A stretch of DNA of 64,000 nt from Pseudomonas fluorescens (GCF_902497995.1 NZ_CABVII010000005.1:186001-250000), one strand, 5' to 3'. Shown: positions 34,793-44,392, numbered from the stretch's first letter. The notes: generated from the letters alone by a model not told the origin. Numbers and translations: made by a program.

Positions 34793-35584
34793 ATGCCTCG
34801 TTTTGCTGCAAACCTCAGCATGCTCTACCCGGAACATGAGTTTCTGGATCGCTTCGCCGCCGCGGCTGCCGATGGTTTCGAAGCGGTGGAGTATCTGTTT
34901 CCCTACGATTACAGCGCTGAAGAACTCAGGCAACGCTTGAGCGACAATGGCCTGGTGCAGGCACTGTTCAACGCGCCACCCGGTGATTGGGCGGCGGGGG
35001 AGCGGGGCACGGTGTCGTTGCCGGGCCGGGAGAGTGAATTTCGTAGCGGGTTTGATCGCGCCCTGGATTACGCCAGCGTGCTGGGCAATTCGCGCATCCA
35101 TGTGATGGCCGGGCTGTTGCCGTCGGAGAGCGATCGCCCACGGCATCACGGCGTGTACCTGGAAAACCTGGCCTACGCCACCGCTCAGGCGGACAAGGCC
35201 GGGATAACGGTATTACTCGAACCGATCAATACGCGGGACATGCCGGGCTTTTTCCTCAACCGCCAGGACCAGGCCCAGGCCATCTGCAAGGAAGTGGGTG
35301 CCAGTAACCTGAAGGTTCAGTTCGACTGCTACCACTGCCAAATCGTCGAGGGCGACCTGGCCACCAAACTGCGTCGGGACTTCGATGGTATCGGTCACAT
35401 CCAGATTGCCGGCGTGCCGGATCGGCATGAACCGGACCTGGGGGAAGTCAATTATCCCTATCTGTTCGAGCTGATCGACCAGTTGGGTTATGACGGCTGG
35501 GTAGGGTGCGAATACCGGCCACGAGGCAACACGTCTGCCGGCTTACAGTGGTGGCGCGACTGGAAGGCGCGCCAGATGCAATAG
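34793..35584 (+). CDS. otnI: 2-oxo-tetronate isomerase (hydroxypyruvate isomerase family)
   Basis: 263 residues, TIM-barrel of the Hyi family. Seen: [23 protein letters not shown] at the start, [29 protein letters not shown] with the metal Glu, [15 protein letters not shown] and [21 protein letters not shown], and VGCEYRP with the second Glu. Isomerises 2-oxo- to 3-oxo-tetronate, the step between LtnD and OtnK. CAGGAG lies before the ATG. Confidence 0.9.
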   Translation: MPRFAANLSMLYPEHEFLDRFAAAAADGFEAVEYLFPYDYSAEELRQRLSDNGLVQALFNAPPGDWAAGERGTVSLPGRESEFRSGFDRALDYASVLGNSRIHVMAGLLPSESDRPRHHGVYLENLAYATAQADKAGITVLLEPINTRDMPGFFLNRQDQAQAICKEVGASNLKVQFDCYHCQIVEGDLATKLRRDFDGIGHIQIAGVPDRHEPDLGEVNYPYLFELIDQLGYDGWVGCEYRPRGNTSAGLQWWRDWKARQMQ

Positions 35585-35595
35585 AGGAGGGCGGT

Positions 35596-35625
35596 GACGG
35601 GCTCCGCTGGATGCAGGAGCCCGTC
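35596..35625. terminator. Hairpin between convergent otnI and DeoR gene
   Basis: GACGGGCTCC, ten-base loop, GGAGCCCGTC. A 10-bp perfect GC-rich stem without a clear T-tract on either side, so it may stop both convergent transcripts only weakly. Confidence 0.5.
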
Positions 35626-35628
35626 GTC

Positions 35629-36450
35629 TCAGGCCGGTGTATTGTCAGCCGGCAGCAACAGTTCGACACCCTGCTTGCGGATGCCATCGGCCGCAGCGTG
35701 GGTCAATGCGTCGTCGCTGAGGATGATGTCGAACTGCTCGAGCCCGGCGATCCTGTACATACTGAATGTGCCGTATTTCGAACTGCTGGCCACCAGCACC
35801 ACTTGCGACGCCGATTGCATCGCGGCTTGCTTGACCTCCACCTTCAGCGCCGAAGGCGTGGTGAGGCCACGACGCAAATCCCAGGAACTGGTCGATATGA
35901 ACGCGATATCGGTGACCACCTGACGCAGGGTGGCAACCGCCAGGCCGCCTACACACGATTGATTGGAGTGATCCAGCTGCCCGCCGGTATGAATCACCGT
36001 GACATGGGGGGCTTCGATCAGTGCCTGGACAATGCCGAAGTCGTTAGTCACCACGGTCATGCCGGACAGCGCCTTGATAAAGGGGACGATTTCCAGCGTG
36101 CTGGTTCCCGCATCCAGGTAAATCGTCATGTCGGCATGCAATAGCCGGGCGGCGAGCCTGGCCATGGCCTGTTTCTGCGGTAACTCGACCACCGCCTTGA
36201 GCTGATGGCTGGGCTCACTGTGCAGCTGGCTGGCGATCCGCACCCCACCCGTTACCGAATAAGCACGACCTTCCTGTTCCAGCAACGCGATGTCGCGGCG
36301 TATGGTCATGTGCGAACAGTCGAACATATCCATCAATTGATGAACGCTCAGCACCTGATGCTTGCGCAACTGTCGCAGCATCAATTCACGGCGCTGTTCA
36401 GGGATCATCGGTGCGCCGCTTTCGACGGCGATGTCCTTTTGACTAGGCAT
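35629..36450 (-). CDS. DeoR-family transcriptional regulator
   Basis: 273 residues. HTH near the N-terminus: QRRELMLRQLRKHQVLSVHQLMDMFDCSHMTIRRDIALLEQEGRAYSVTGGV, the DeoR signature. The sugar-phosphate-binding domain has DAGTSTLEIVPFIKAL and VVTNDF. GGAG lies 8 bases before the ATG at 36450; the frame extends to 36591. It is convergent with the ltn/otn operon and probably represses it, sensing a phosphorylated intermediate such as the OtnK product. Confidence 0.85.
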   Translation of the reverse strand: MPSQKDIAVESGAPMIPEQRRELMLRQLRKHQVLSVHQLMDMFDCSHMTIRRDIALLEQEGRAYSVTGGVRIASQLHSEPSHQLKAVVELPQKQAMARLAARLLHADMTIYLDAGTSTLEIVPFIKALSGMTVVTNDFGIVQALIEAPHVTVIHTGGQLDHSNQSCVGGLAVATLRQVVTDIAFISTSSWDLRRGLTTPSALKVEVKQAAMQSASQVVLVASSSKYGTFSMYRIAGLEQFDIILSDDALTHAAADGIRKQGVELLLPADNTPA

Positions 36451-36639
36451 TCGGGCTCCAGAATGAAGAAATCCGCAGACAAGAAAGGCGGGTAAACATA
36501 GTAGCGAATCTGCGGCTGGATCAGTAGCGCGACGAGGCACCGAGCCCGTTCTTCTGTTTAAAAGGTGATTTTTTAGCACGGCTACCCCCACAGGGCAAAA
36601 CCGATACGGAGCATCACGCAGTAGCTTCTGCAGTAGTTT

Positions 36640-36975
36640 CTAAAGCTGCTGATCAATCAAAACCGCGTTGCTATAGATCAAGCTTCCATCGCTCGCTCGA
36701 TGCCCGACCAAATGGTACTGACCGCGCTCGTTGTGGATATAGACGCGCATCTGGCAGTCGGACAAAGGTCCGTATCCCTCTGGCAAGATCAATTCCAGTG
36801 TGTTCATGTCGACATCGACCATGGCTTCACGCTCATGGGTCTTCTGCAGGCGTTCTTCAGCTTGCTCCAGACCCAGATGGAGGGGGCCATCGACGTAAAA
36901 ATGGATTTCACCCATCGGGGTCGACTTTTGTTCTCCGTTGACTTTGCACCAGCCTTCGATCGTCAAGGCACTCAT
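36640..36975 (-). CDS. Conserved hypothetical protein, 111 residues
   Basis: MSALTIEGWCKVNGEQKSTP, then MGEIHFYVDGPL and MVDVDMNTLELILPEGYG. GGAGAT lies eight bases before the ATG, supporting a real gene. No signal peptide, Cys pairs or membrane segments. The pattern suggests a small beta-rich soluble domain. I do not recognise the family. It is divergent from the cytochrome oxidase operon with a 442-base gap, and a link to it is not shown. Confidence 0.65.
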   Translation of the reverse strand: MSALTIEGWCKVNGEQKSTPMGEIHFYVDGPLHLGLEQAEERLQKTHEREAMVDVDMNTLELILPEGYGPLSDCQMRVYIHNERGQYHLVGHRASDGSLIYSNAVLIDQQL

Positions 36976-37417
36976 GGCGAAATCTCCGTTGTGGACGGCT
37001 GGACGCTATCGCTATTGGCCGTCACTGGTCTGACCGCTATGCATAGGCGAAGATCTTTGCGGGCGCTGTTAACCGATCTTTGCCTTCCGTAATCCGACTT
37101 TGATTATAGCTGGCAACAGGACCTCGCTTGCTCGACGTGTCGTCCAGGCGAGGTGTGTTGCTTAATAGTTACAGTTATATATAGCGAATAGGTTTCAAGT
37201 GATCAAGTTGATGCTGAAGTTGGAATATCCAAGGGGCAAGGCTTTTCAGGAAAAGCGCTTGTTCCGGCCATGAACTATACTTCCTGCGGACTTTGCCACG
37301 AACACAGGTGGTATCTGTCTAGCCTGTTTTGGCGTCAGATTAGTATTGATTTGACGATGTTGTTCTGTGGCGATGCTTATGCATGCCGATGAGTAACAGG
37401 AATAGGATGAAAGCAAA
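36976..37417. other. Upstream region of the cytochrome oxidase operon
   Basis: 442 bases between divergent genes. AT-rich around 37150-37200. I see no gene and no confident promoter elements. A TGGCA...TTGCT pair near 37110 has the wrong spacing for sigma-54. Confidence 0.45.
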
Positions 37418-38890
37418 ATGGCAATGGCAATTATTCTTGTACTAATCGTTATTGCATCAGTGCTGTTCCATATATTAGCGCCTTGGCATGCGACACCGGC
37501 AGCGTCCAACTGGGGATCCATAGACACCACCCTGTTCATCACCCTGATCATCAGCGGAATATTCTTCATCGCCATCACGGTTTTCATGGCGGTAGCTGTG
37601 ATGCGTTATCGTCACAAGGAGGGTTCCAGGGCGCACTACCAGCCAGAAAGTAAAAAGTTGGAAACATGGTTGATTATCGTGACCTCGATAGGCATTGCCG
37701 CGATGTTGGCGCCAGGCCTGGTTGTTTACAGTGACTTCATCCGGGTGCCGAAAAATGCTTATGAGCTTGAAGTGGTCGCCCAGCAATGGCAGTGGGCCTT
37801 TCGTTTTCCCGGCCAGGACGGGAAGCTGGGCAAGTCGGATATCAAGTTTGTTGATTCCGCCAATCCCTTCGGCCTTGACCCCAAGGATCCTGTCGGGCAA
37901 GACGATGTGCTTATAAGAAACAATGAAATTCGCCTTCCGCTCGATCAGCCAGTAAAAGTTTTACTGCGCTCTAAAGATGTGCTGCACAATTTTTATGTGC
38001 CGCAAATTCGAAGCAAGATGGACATGGTGCCGGGGATGGTGTCGTACTTTTGGTTTACGCCGACTAAAACCGGAAAATATGAAATCCTTTGCGCTGAATA
38101 TTGCGGCCTGGGTCATTACAACATGCGCGGTCAGATGATCGTGGAAGAACGGGACGCCTTCGATCGATGGCTGAGCAGCCAACCGACTTTTGCGCAAACA
38201 TTAACGACAGCGGCCAGCCCCAGTCGGGACAGCGTGCTGGAAAAAGGTCGCCAGTTGGTCGAACAGCTCGGCTGCAGTGCCTGCCATAGCCAGGACGGCA
38301 GTGCCAGTCTCGGCCCGGGATGGAAGGGGCTGTACGGCCGCACCGAACAGCTTGCCGATGGCACCGGTGTGCAGGTCGATGAGGCCTACCTGAAAGAGTC
38401 GATCCTCGATCCGAAGGCCCGATTGGTACAAGGCTACCCGCCAGTCATGGTGGCCTATACTCTCAATGACGATGAATTGGGCGCACTCGTCGCCCTGATC
38501 AAATCACTGGGTGCCGCGCAGCAAGACAATGAACCTTCTGCCAGCGAAGCGTCGGGCCCAGGTGACGACTTGGCGGCGCAGGGACAGCGGTTGGCTCAGT
38601 CGCTCGGCTGTCTGGCCTGCCACAGTGTCGATGGCAGTCAGGGCGTCGGCCCCACCTGGCAGGGGCTGTATGACAAGACAGTAACCCTTGCCGACGGTAC
38701 GACGATAAAGGCCGATGAGGGCTATATAAAGGATTCGGTTCTTAATCCCGGTGCCAAAATCGTCAAGGGCTATGCAGCCATCATGCCGGCCTTTGCTCCG
38801 AGCGATAAGGAGTTGAACGCACTGATCGCTTTTATCAAATCCAAAGCGAATGCCGACGCCGATGCGAACAAGGCGGAGCCAGGGAAGTAG
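37418..38890 (+). CDS. coxM: Cytochrome c oxidase subunit II with two fused cytochrome c domains
   Basis: 490 residues. Two N-terminal membrane helices, then the CuA cupredoxin domain with His190 in LHNFYVPQ and Cys225, Glu227, Cys229, His233 and Met236 in CAEYCGLGHYNM: all ligands intact. Two c-type heme sites follow, CSACH at 286 and CLACH at 398, each with a downstream Met region (PPVMVAY, AAIMPAF), so electrons can enter through two covalent hemes. Typical subunit II has none, and caa3 enzymes usually have one. First gene of a five-gene operon. Confidence 0.92.
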   Translation: MAMAIILVLIVIASVLFHILAPWHATPAASNWGSIDTTLFITLIISGIFFIAITVFMAVAVMRYRHKEGSRAHYQPESKKLETWLIIVTSIGIAAMLAPGLVVYSDFIRVPKNAYELEVVAQQWQWAFRFPGQDGKLGKSDIKFVDSANPFGLDPKDPVGQDDVLIRNNEIRLPLDQPVKVLLRSKDVLHNFYVPQIRSKMDMVPGMVSYFWFTPTKTGKYEILCAEYCGLGHYNMRGQMIVEERDAFDRWLSSQPTFAQTLTTAASPSRDSVLEKGRQLVEQLGCSACHSQDGSASLGPGWKGLYGRTEQLADGTGVQVDEAYLKESILDPKARLVQGYPPVMVAYTLNDDELGALVALIKSLGAAQQDNEPSASEASGPGDDLAAQGQRLAQSLGCLACHSVDGSQGVGPTWQGLYDKTVTLADGTTIKADEGYIKDSVLNPGAKIVKGYAAIMPAFAPSDKELNALIAFIKSKANADADANKAEPGK

Positions 38891-38939
38891 CCGTAAAGCA
38901 GCCAGGAATGCACCGAAACTTCGACAGGAGGATGACGTG

Positions 38940-40715
38940 ATGGCCTATGCGGAGCACGCCGAAACAGAAGCACTGCACGAACCCAAGAGTTTCCTGACCA
39001 AATATATCTGGAGTCAGGACCACAAGGTCATCGCCATTCAATATTCCTTGACGGCTTTATTCGTGGGCGTTATCGCCGTAGTGTTGTCCGGCTTGATGCG
39101 CATGCAGATCGGCTTCCCCGGCAGTTTGGCGTTCATGGACGCCAGTGCTTACTATCAGGCGATGACCATGCACGGCATGATCATGGTCATTTACTTACTG
39201 ACGGCCTTGTTTCTGGGTGGCTTCGGCAACTATCTGATCCCACTGATGGTGGGCGCCCGCGACATGGTCTTCCCCTATGTCAACATGCTGAGTTACTGGT
39301 TCTACCTGCTGGCGGTACTGGTGTTGCTCTCCAGTTTCTTTGTCCCGGGCGGCCCCACCGGTTCGGGCTGGACGCTCTACCCGCCACAGTCCATTTCTCA
39401 GGGGACACCGGGGGTCGAGTGGGGCATCGTCCTGATGCTCGTCTCACTGGCGATTTTTATTGTCGCGGCCACCATGGGCGGGTTGAACTACGTCACCACG
39501 GTATTGCAGGCGCGCACGCACGGCATGACATTGTTTCGCATGCCGCTCTCCGTATGGGGAATCTTCATGGCCTCGATCATGGCCTTGCTGGCGTTCCCTG
39601 CGTTGTTCGTCAGTGCGGTCATGATGCTGTTTGACAAGCTGCTGGGCACCAGCTTCTTTATGCCGGCGATGATCTCGCTGGGGCAGCAGCTCGATCACCA
39701 GGGTGGCAGCCCGATATTATTCCAGCACCTGTTCTGGTTCTTCGGCCACCCGGAGGTCTACATCGTTGCACTCCCTGCGTTTGGTCTGGTCTCCGACCTG
39801 ATCAGCACCCATGCGCGTAAAAATATCTTCGGCTACCGAATGATGGTGTGGGCCATTATTGCAATTGGCGTACTCAGCTTTGTGGTCTGGGCGCACCATA
39901 TGTATGTCAGCGGAATGAACCCGTACTTTGGCTTTTTCTTCGCCGTCACCACCTTGATCATCGCGGTGCCGACCGCACTGAAAGTCTACAACTGGGTGCT
40001 GACCCTGTGGCGCGGCGACATCCATCTGACCGTGCCGATGCTGTTTGCCCTGGCCTTTATCGTCACCTTCCTGGTCGGCGGTCTGACCGGCTTGTTTCTC
40101 GGCAATGTGATCGTGGATATCCCGCTCTCGGACACCTATTTCGTCGTCGCCCATTTTCATATGGTCATGGGGGTTGCACCGGTACTGGTGGTGTTCGGCG
40201 GTATTTATCATTGGTTCCCGAAAGTAACCGGGCGCATGTTGAACGATACCCTGGGCAAGCTGCATTTCTGGATTACCTTTCTGGGCACCTACGCCATCTT
40301 CTTCCCCATGCACTACCTGGGATTCCAGGGCATGCCACGCCGCTACTACGCCTATGAAAACTACGCGTTCATCCCGCAGTCGGCGCAAGATTTGAATGCT
40401 TTCATTACGGTGATCGCATTGTTCGTCGGCGTTTCCCAACTGCTGTTTCTGTTCAACCTGGCCTGGAGTGTGTTTAAAGGCAAGCCCGCAGGCAGTAATC
40501 CCTGGGGCGCGGCCAGTCTGGAATGGCAAACGCCGGACACCCCGCCGAAACACGGAAACTGGGGAGAGAAGTTGCCGGTCGTGCATCGTTGGGCCTATGA
40601 CTACAGTGTGCCGGGGATAGAACAGGATTTCGTTGCGCAAACGGTCTCCGCCGAGGAGCTGGAGCACATGCGGCAACTCAGTGCCGGCACCAAGATAGCG
40701 GACGTTAAAACATGA
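38940..40715 (+). CDS. coxN: Cytochrome c oxidase subunit I
   Basis: 591 residues with about 12 helices. MHGMIMVIYLL (heme a His), HPEVYIVALPAFGLVSD (CuB His, cross-linked Tyr and the A-type Glu), WAHHMYVSGM (CuB His pair) and VVAHFHMVMG (heme a3/a His). D-channel-type NYLIPLMVGARDMVFP is present, so it is an A-family proton pump. AGGAGG precedes the ATG at 38940. Overlaps the next gene by 4 bases. Confidence 0.92.
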   Translation: MAYAEHAETEALHEPKSFLTKYIWSQDHKVIAIQYSLTALFVGVIAVVLSGLMRMQIGFPGSLAFMDASAYYQAMTMHGMIMVIYLLTALFLGGFGNYLIPLMVGARDMVFPYVNMLSYWFYLLAVLVLLSSFFVPGGPTGSGWTLYPPQSISQGTPGVEWGIVLMLVSLAIFIVAATMGGLNYVTTVLQARTHGMTLFRMPLSVWGIFMASIMALLAFPALFVSAVMMLFDKLLGTSFFMPAMISLGQQLDHQGGSPILFQHLFWFFGHPEVYIVALPAFGLVSDLISTHARKNIFGYRMMVWAIIAIGVLSFVVWAHHMYVSGMNPYFGFFFAVTTLIIAVPTALKVYNWVLTLWRGDIHLTVPMLFALAFIVTFLVGGLTGLFLGNVIVDIPLSDTYFVVAHFHMVMGVAPVLVVFGGIYHWFPKVTGRMLNDTLGKLHFWITFLGTYAIFFPMHYLGFQGMPRRYYAYENYAFIPQSAQDLNAFITVIALFVGVSQLLFLFNLAWSVFKGKPAGSNPWGAASLEWQTPDTPPKHGNWGEKLPVVHRWAYDYSVPGIEQDFVAQTVSAEELEHMRQLSAGTKIADVKT

Positions 40716-41404
40716 GCAGGTTGCTATTGAGAAACGCCGACGGTTCTGACCCCGGCGGCAGTTGGAGTCGCGATCCCGGGGATGTTCAGTCCGCCGAGGG
40801 TGCCGATAGAAGCCAAATCGCAAGAGTGGGCTTGCGCCTGTTTCTGGTCGTGGTGAGTTCGTTATTCTTTCTCTTCCTGATCGCCTTTATTGCCCGTTCA
40901 CAAATGGCCGACTGGCTGCCCCTGACAGACCCCTTGGCGCCGTTAGCCAATCTCTGGCAGTTATGGCTGAATTCCGCTTTCCTGGTATTGAGTTGCATCG
41001 CGCTGCAGGGGTCGCGTATGGCCGCCCGGCAGGCTCGACTGGGCGCAACGGTCATAGGTTTTGCATTGGGGGGCGCATTTGCCATGGCCTTTCTGGTGGG
41101 GCAACTCTGGGTCTGGCAGCAGTTTGTCGCCTGGGGCTACTTTGTCGCCAGCAATCCGGCCAACAGTTTCTTCTACCTGTTGACCGGCCTGCATGGGCTC
41201 CACCTGCTGGGCGGGCTGATAGCCTGGGGCATAATCGCCGCTAAGTTCCTGCATCGCTTGCCGTTGCCGCAACTCAGCGTCAGCGTAGAGCTCTGTACCA
41301 TCTATTGGCATTACTTACTGGGTCTTTGGTTCGTGCTATTCGCTTTGCTGGCCAGCACGCCGCAAACCTATGAAGCGATCGCCAGATTCTGCGGCCTGAG
41401 GTGA
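40712..41404 (+). CDS. Cytochrome c oxidase subunit III-like protein, first copy
   Basis: 230 residues, about five membrane helices, with FFYLLTGLHGLHLLGGLIAWGIIAAKF and a C-terminal CTIYWHYLLGLWFVLFALLAS. The WHYLxxxWxxLF pattern is a subunit III signature. Overlaps coxN and is followed six bases later by a second subunit III gene. Confidence 0.85.
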   Translation: MSRLLLRNADGSDPGGSWSRDPGDVQSAEGADRSQIARVGLRLFLVVVSSLFFLFLIAFIARSQMADWLPLTDPLAPLANLWQLWLNSAFLVLSCIALQGSRMAARQARLGATVIGFALGGAFAMAFLVGQLWVWQQFVAWGYFVASNPANSFFYLLTGLHGLHLLGGLIAWGIIAAKFLHRLPLPQLSVSVELCTIYWHYLLGLWFVLFALLASTPQTYEAIARFCGLR

Positions 41405-41410
41405 AAAGCC

Positions 41411-42124
41411 ATGGCATCGCACCCACTTGCCCCAGGCGAGACCCGTTCATCCAATCCACCAGACTCACCGCCTGCACCGGGATGGCAGGGCATCGCCAGC
41501 GACTGGTCCTCGGATAAGGAGGCCTTCAAGCAGGTCCCCTGGGGCAAGGCGATGATGTGGATATTCCTGCTCAGCGATACGTTTATATTCACCTGTTTTT
41601 TAACCGGCTACATGTCGGTACGCATGACCATCACCACCGCCTGGCCGAACCCCAGTGAAGTGTTCGCATTGACGATCGGCGGTCAGGCGATCCCGCTTAT
41701 TCTGATCGCCATCATGACCTTTGTGCTGATCAGTAGCAGCGGCACCATGGCCATGGCCGTCAATTTCGCCTATCGCCGTGATCGCGTGAAAACCACTGTC
41801 CTGATGCTGGCGACCGCGGCCTTGGGGGTGACCTTCGTCGGCATGCAGGCATTTGAATGGAGCAAGCTCATCGCAGAAGGGGTGCGTCCCTGGGGGAACC
41901 CCATGGGGGCGGCGCAGTTTGGTGCCAGCTTTTTCATGATTACCGGGTTCCACGGACTGCATGTGTCAATCGGTGCTATCTACCTGAGCATTGTGGCGCT
42001 GAAAGTATTCCGGGGTGATTATGAGCGCTCCGGAAACTATCAGAACGTCGAGATAGCCGGGCTTTACTGGCACTTCGTGGACTTGGTGTGGGTGTTTATT
42101 TTTGCTTTCTTCTATTTATGGTAG
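41411..42124 (+). CDS. coxO: Cytochrome c oxidase subunit III, second copy
   Basis: 237 residues, about five to seven helices. Seen: PWGKAMMWIFLLSDTFIFTCFLTGY, QFGASFFMITGFHGLHVSIGAIYL and IAGLYWHFVDLVWVFIFAFFYLW, the canonical end of subunit III. With the preceding gene the operon encodes two subunit III-type proteins, an arrangement known for CoxMNOP-like clusters. Confidence 0.88.
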   Translation: MASHPLAPGETRSSNPPDSPPAPGWQGIASDWSSDKEAFKQVPWGKAMMWIFLLSDTFIFTCFLTGYMSVRMTITTAWPNPSEVFALTIGGQAIPLILIAIMTFVLISSSGTMAMAVNFAYRRDRVKTTVLMLATAALGVTFVGMQAFEWSKLIAEGVRPWGNPMGAAQFGASFFMITGFHGLHVSIGAIYLSIVALKVFRGDYERSGNYQNVEIAGLYWHFVDLVWVFIFAFFYLW

Positions 42125-42137
42125 AGGAGCACTGGTG

Positions 42138-42455
42138 ATGGCACAGGCTCAGGGTCAGCAACATCCAATCAGTTTGTACCTAAAGATCTGGGGGCTGTTA
42201 TTCGTCCTCAGCACGCTGTCGTACCTTGTCGACTATTTCCACTTCCATGGTTACCTTCGGTGGTCCCTGATTATCACTTTCATGTTGTTGAAAGCAGGTT
42301 TAATTGTCTCCATCTTCATGCACATGGCCTGGGAACGGTTGGCCATGGTCTACGCCATATTGGTACCACCTTTGTGTTTGCTGGTACTCGTCGGACTGAT
42401 GGCCACCGAGGCGGACTATGTTTTCCTCAGCCGCGTCATTTCCTTCGGTCAATAA
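42138..42455 (+). CDS. coxP: Cytochrome c oxidase subunit IV family
   Basis: 105 residues with three membrane helices: YLKIWGLLFVLSTLSYLVDY, WSLIITFMLLKAGLIVSIFMHM and AILVPPLCLLVLVGLMATEADY. KAGLIVSIFMHMAWER is a prokaryotic subunit IV/CyoD-type motif. GAGGAGC precedes the ATG at 42138. Last gene of the oxidase operon. Confidence 0.85.
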   Translation: MAQAQGQQHPISLYLKIWGLLFVLSTLSYLVDYFHFHGYLRWSLIITFMLLKAGLIVSIFMHMAWERLAMVYAILVPPLCLLVLVGLMATEADYVFLSRVISFGQ

Positions 42456-42485
42456 TCGACTTTCGGTGACCTTGAGTCTCCAGGG

Positions 42486-43046
42486 CTAACCCGATATCAC
42501 TCGCTTGAACTGATGCCATTTGTGCTGCCAGGCTACTGTCCAGTGGGGGGCTGCCGCTCCCGTGCCAGCGATCTTCAGCGTTGGATGATGTCCGATTACC
42601 TGGTCCAATACCGATTCCTGATTCGGATCGACATCCACGAAGAAGATATATTTACCCTCGTCTACCACCTGTTTAAAACTGCGGAAATGAGCGTTCGGCA
42701 CCTGGAACCCCAAAAAACCGCCTTCCCAGATGCAGAAGCCGAATATAACAACGGCAAGGAAGATAAAAGGCACCCAGCCAGCGGCGGATTCGCTCCAGCC
42801 CATCCAATAGGCGCCACCCAGGACCAGCGCCGCGAGTGCCACACCGATCACCGCACCAATCTCCCCGGAGTGAACAGCATCTTGCTTCATTAACGAGTTA
42901 ACCTCGTGAAGGTGATGTTGTTCAACATCAGCAACTTCTTCACTGAGCACGTGAATTTGTTCGGAATTGATGCCGCTGGCTTCCAATTCATTTTCAACGG
43001 TTTCAAGATCGTCGAGATTGTCACTGATGTAATAGTGTCGGTTCAT
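42486..43046 (-). CDS. Stress-type membrane protein, DUF1269/GSP17-like, 186 residues
   Basis: N-terminal soluble part MNRHYYISDNLDDLETVENELEASGI resembles heat-induced YflT/GSP17-type domains; two membrane helices follow (GAVIGVALAALVLGGAYWMG and AAGWVPFIFLAVVIFGFCIW), then GFQVPNAHFRSFKQVVDEGKYIFFVDV. Proteins of this build are sometimes annotated as magnesium transporters, but no transporter motif is visible. Function unknown. GGGAGG lies before the ATG. Confidence 0.8.
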   Translation of the reverse strand: MNRHYYISDNLDDLETVENELEASGINSEQIHVLSEEVADVEQHHLHEVNSLMKQDAVHSGEIGAVIGVALAALVLGGAYWMGWSESAAGWVPFIFLAVVIFGFCIWEGGFLGFQVPNAHFRSFKQVVDEGKYIFFVDVDPNQESVLDQVIGHHPTLKIAGTGAAAPHWTVAWQHKWHQFKRVISG

Positions 43047-43241
43047 GCCACACCTCCCATCTCGCGTTTGCTGTAGACCTCCTCTGTCCTGCAGCCTTTA
43101 ACCGAGATTTGCCGTCGGTATCTGTACCCGTGGGGAACGTTGCACACTTGATGCAATCCGAAAGAAGTATAGCACCCGCCAGCATGCGCAGAAGTGAGCG
43201 TCAAGATCTTGGCTCCGTTGACTCTCCCGTCAGGGGCCACC
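43047..43241. other. Promoter region of the 42486-43046 gene
   Basis: About 195 bases. On the minus strand an extended -10-like TGCTATACT lies near 43170. No gene is supported here. Confidence 0.4.
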
Positions 43242-43349
43242 CTATGCTGAAAGCGCGCATTTGATGAACGTCAGCAGTTCAACGCTTTGCTGGCTGTAAA
43301 CCCGATATTTGCCTTCGCGCCTGGGCGGCGGCAGCAAGCCAATGTCACT
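43242..43349 (-). pseudogene. MerR-family regulator fragment
   Basis: A 35-residue frame ending in TAG reads SDIGLLPPPRREGKYRVYSQ and continues QSVELLTFIKCALSA. This is the recognition region and wing of MerR proteins (EIGLLPPPxRxxxYRxY). The N-terminal helix and everything after the second helix are missing. It lies directly after the truncated hydrolase gene at the left edge of the scrap zone. Confidence 0.6.
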
Positions 43350-43378
43350 TGTTTTGCTGGGCCCAACTGGCCCGAACC

Positions 43379-44392
43379 TCAAGGAGAAGGTGCAAGCGTG
43401 CCATCGGGCAAGGTGGCGTTCTGCTTTATTGCTGCCCCCTCCAGTTGAGAGCGTGCCTTGTCACGTCGTTGCTCCCAACGTTCTTTCCTCAAGGCAAGGT
43501 TTTTACCTTCAATGAAATCAATGTACTTGGTGAGGAATTCGATGAACTGGGGTTTGAATATCCCATTGTGTCCATCGATGATCTCAGCCTTGGTGTAGAC
43601 CACGGCAACGGGGCTATTGGGTACCTTGGTTTTCGGTAGCCGCTGCAGGCTTATCCCGGCAAATGACAGGTTACCGGTGAAGTCGAAATGGGAAATGACT
43701 TCTCTATTGTTGTAGTCCGCAGCCACTAACGAATCCGGGGTGCCAGGCGTCAACTCTATCGTATGCGTGCGCTGGGGTTCGAACTCGCCCAATGCTTCAC
43801 CGTAGAGGTTGCCTTGATAGTCGTTGCTGAAGGAGGGGCGGAACGGACGCGTCAGCCCACGTGCAATGGGAAAGAAGAACTGTCTCGCCGAGTCGTTCTC
43901 TGCGGAAAAAACCACGAGTTGCGGCGCCTGTTTATAAGAAAACCGGATCTGGCGGTAAAGGCTGTCGATCTTGGCGTACTGGTAGGCTTCGAGCGCAGGG
44001 TTGATCAAAATATTGACATCGCCAAAGCTGTCGATCGGCACGATCTGGTCAGCCATCTCGGCCGGAGTCGTCTGCGAAGGATCTTGCAGGGTAGTGGCCA
44101 ATCTCGGTGCGCGTTCGGTGAGGTAATACTCCAGGGGGCGTGCGATCGATTTCATCAGGACCTGTCCACCGAAACTATGCCCGATACTCACCAGCCCCAT
44201 GTAGGGCTTGCGGGTTTCTGGCTCAGGGATGTTCGAACGCACGCCCAGGGCGTTGGTTCTTAAGTAGATGCGGTGCAGGCGCTCGATAAATTCACTAATG
44301 TCACCATCACCCACCCGTTCGGCGGCCGTTTTGCGCCACCACATGGTTGCATAATCGAGCACGCCGGGAAGTGACTTACCCCGCCAGCCCAC
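43379..44392 (-). CDS. Truncated alpha/beta hydrolase (lipase-like)
   Basis: 337 residues from a GTG at 44392; the coding pattern continues upstream without any start (LYQAILAKSLGAKLASPEYA, LIGVYVGWRGKSLPG) to a TGA near 44555. Seen: GLVSIGHSFGGQVLMKSI with the nucleophile Ser in GHSFG, and an oxyanion-region VGWRG. The N-terminal domain of related Pseudomonas proteins, which carries the HGW/oxyanion strand, appears lost. The C-terminus KNLALRKERWEQRRDKARSQ is charged and likely coiled. Probably a 5'-truncated gene; any expression would need a new start. Confidence 0.55.
   Translation of the reverse strand: MGWRGKSLPGVLDYATMWWRKTAAERVGDGDISEFIERLHRIYLRTNALGVRSNIPEPETRKPYMGLVSIGHSFGGQVLMKSIARPLEYYLTERAPRLATTLQDPSQTTPAEMADQIVPIDSFGDVNILINPALEAYQYAKIDSLYRQIRFSYKQAPQLVVFSAENDSARQFFFPIARGLTRPFRPSFSNDYQGNLYGEALGEFEPQRTHTIELTPGTPDSLVAADYNNREVISHFDFTGNLSFAGISLQRLPKTKVPNSPVAVVYTKAEIIDGHNGIFKPQFIEFLTKYIDFIEGKNLALRKERWEQRRDKARSQLEGAAIKQNATLPDGTLAPSP

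Noticed and set aside
37110..37135. TGGCA...TTGCT resembling a sigma-54 promoter before the oxidase operon
   Set aside because: Spacing between the GG and GC elements is too long.
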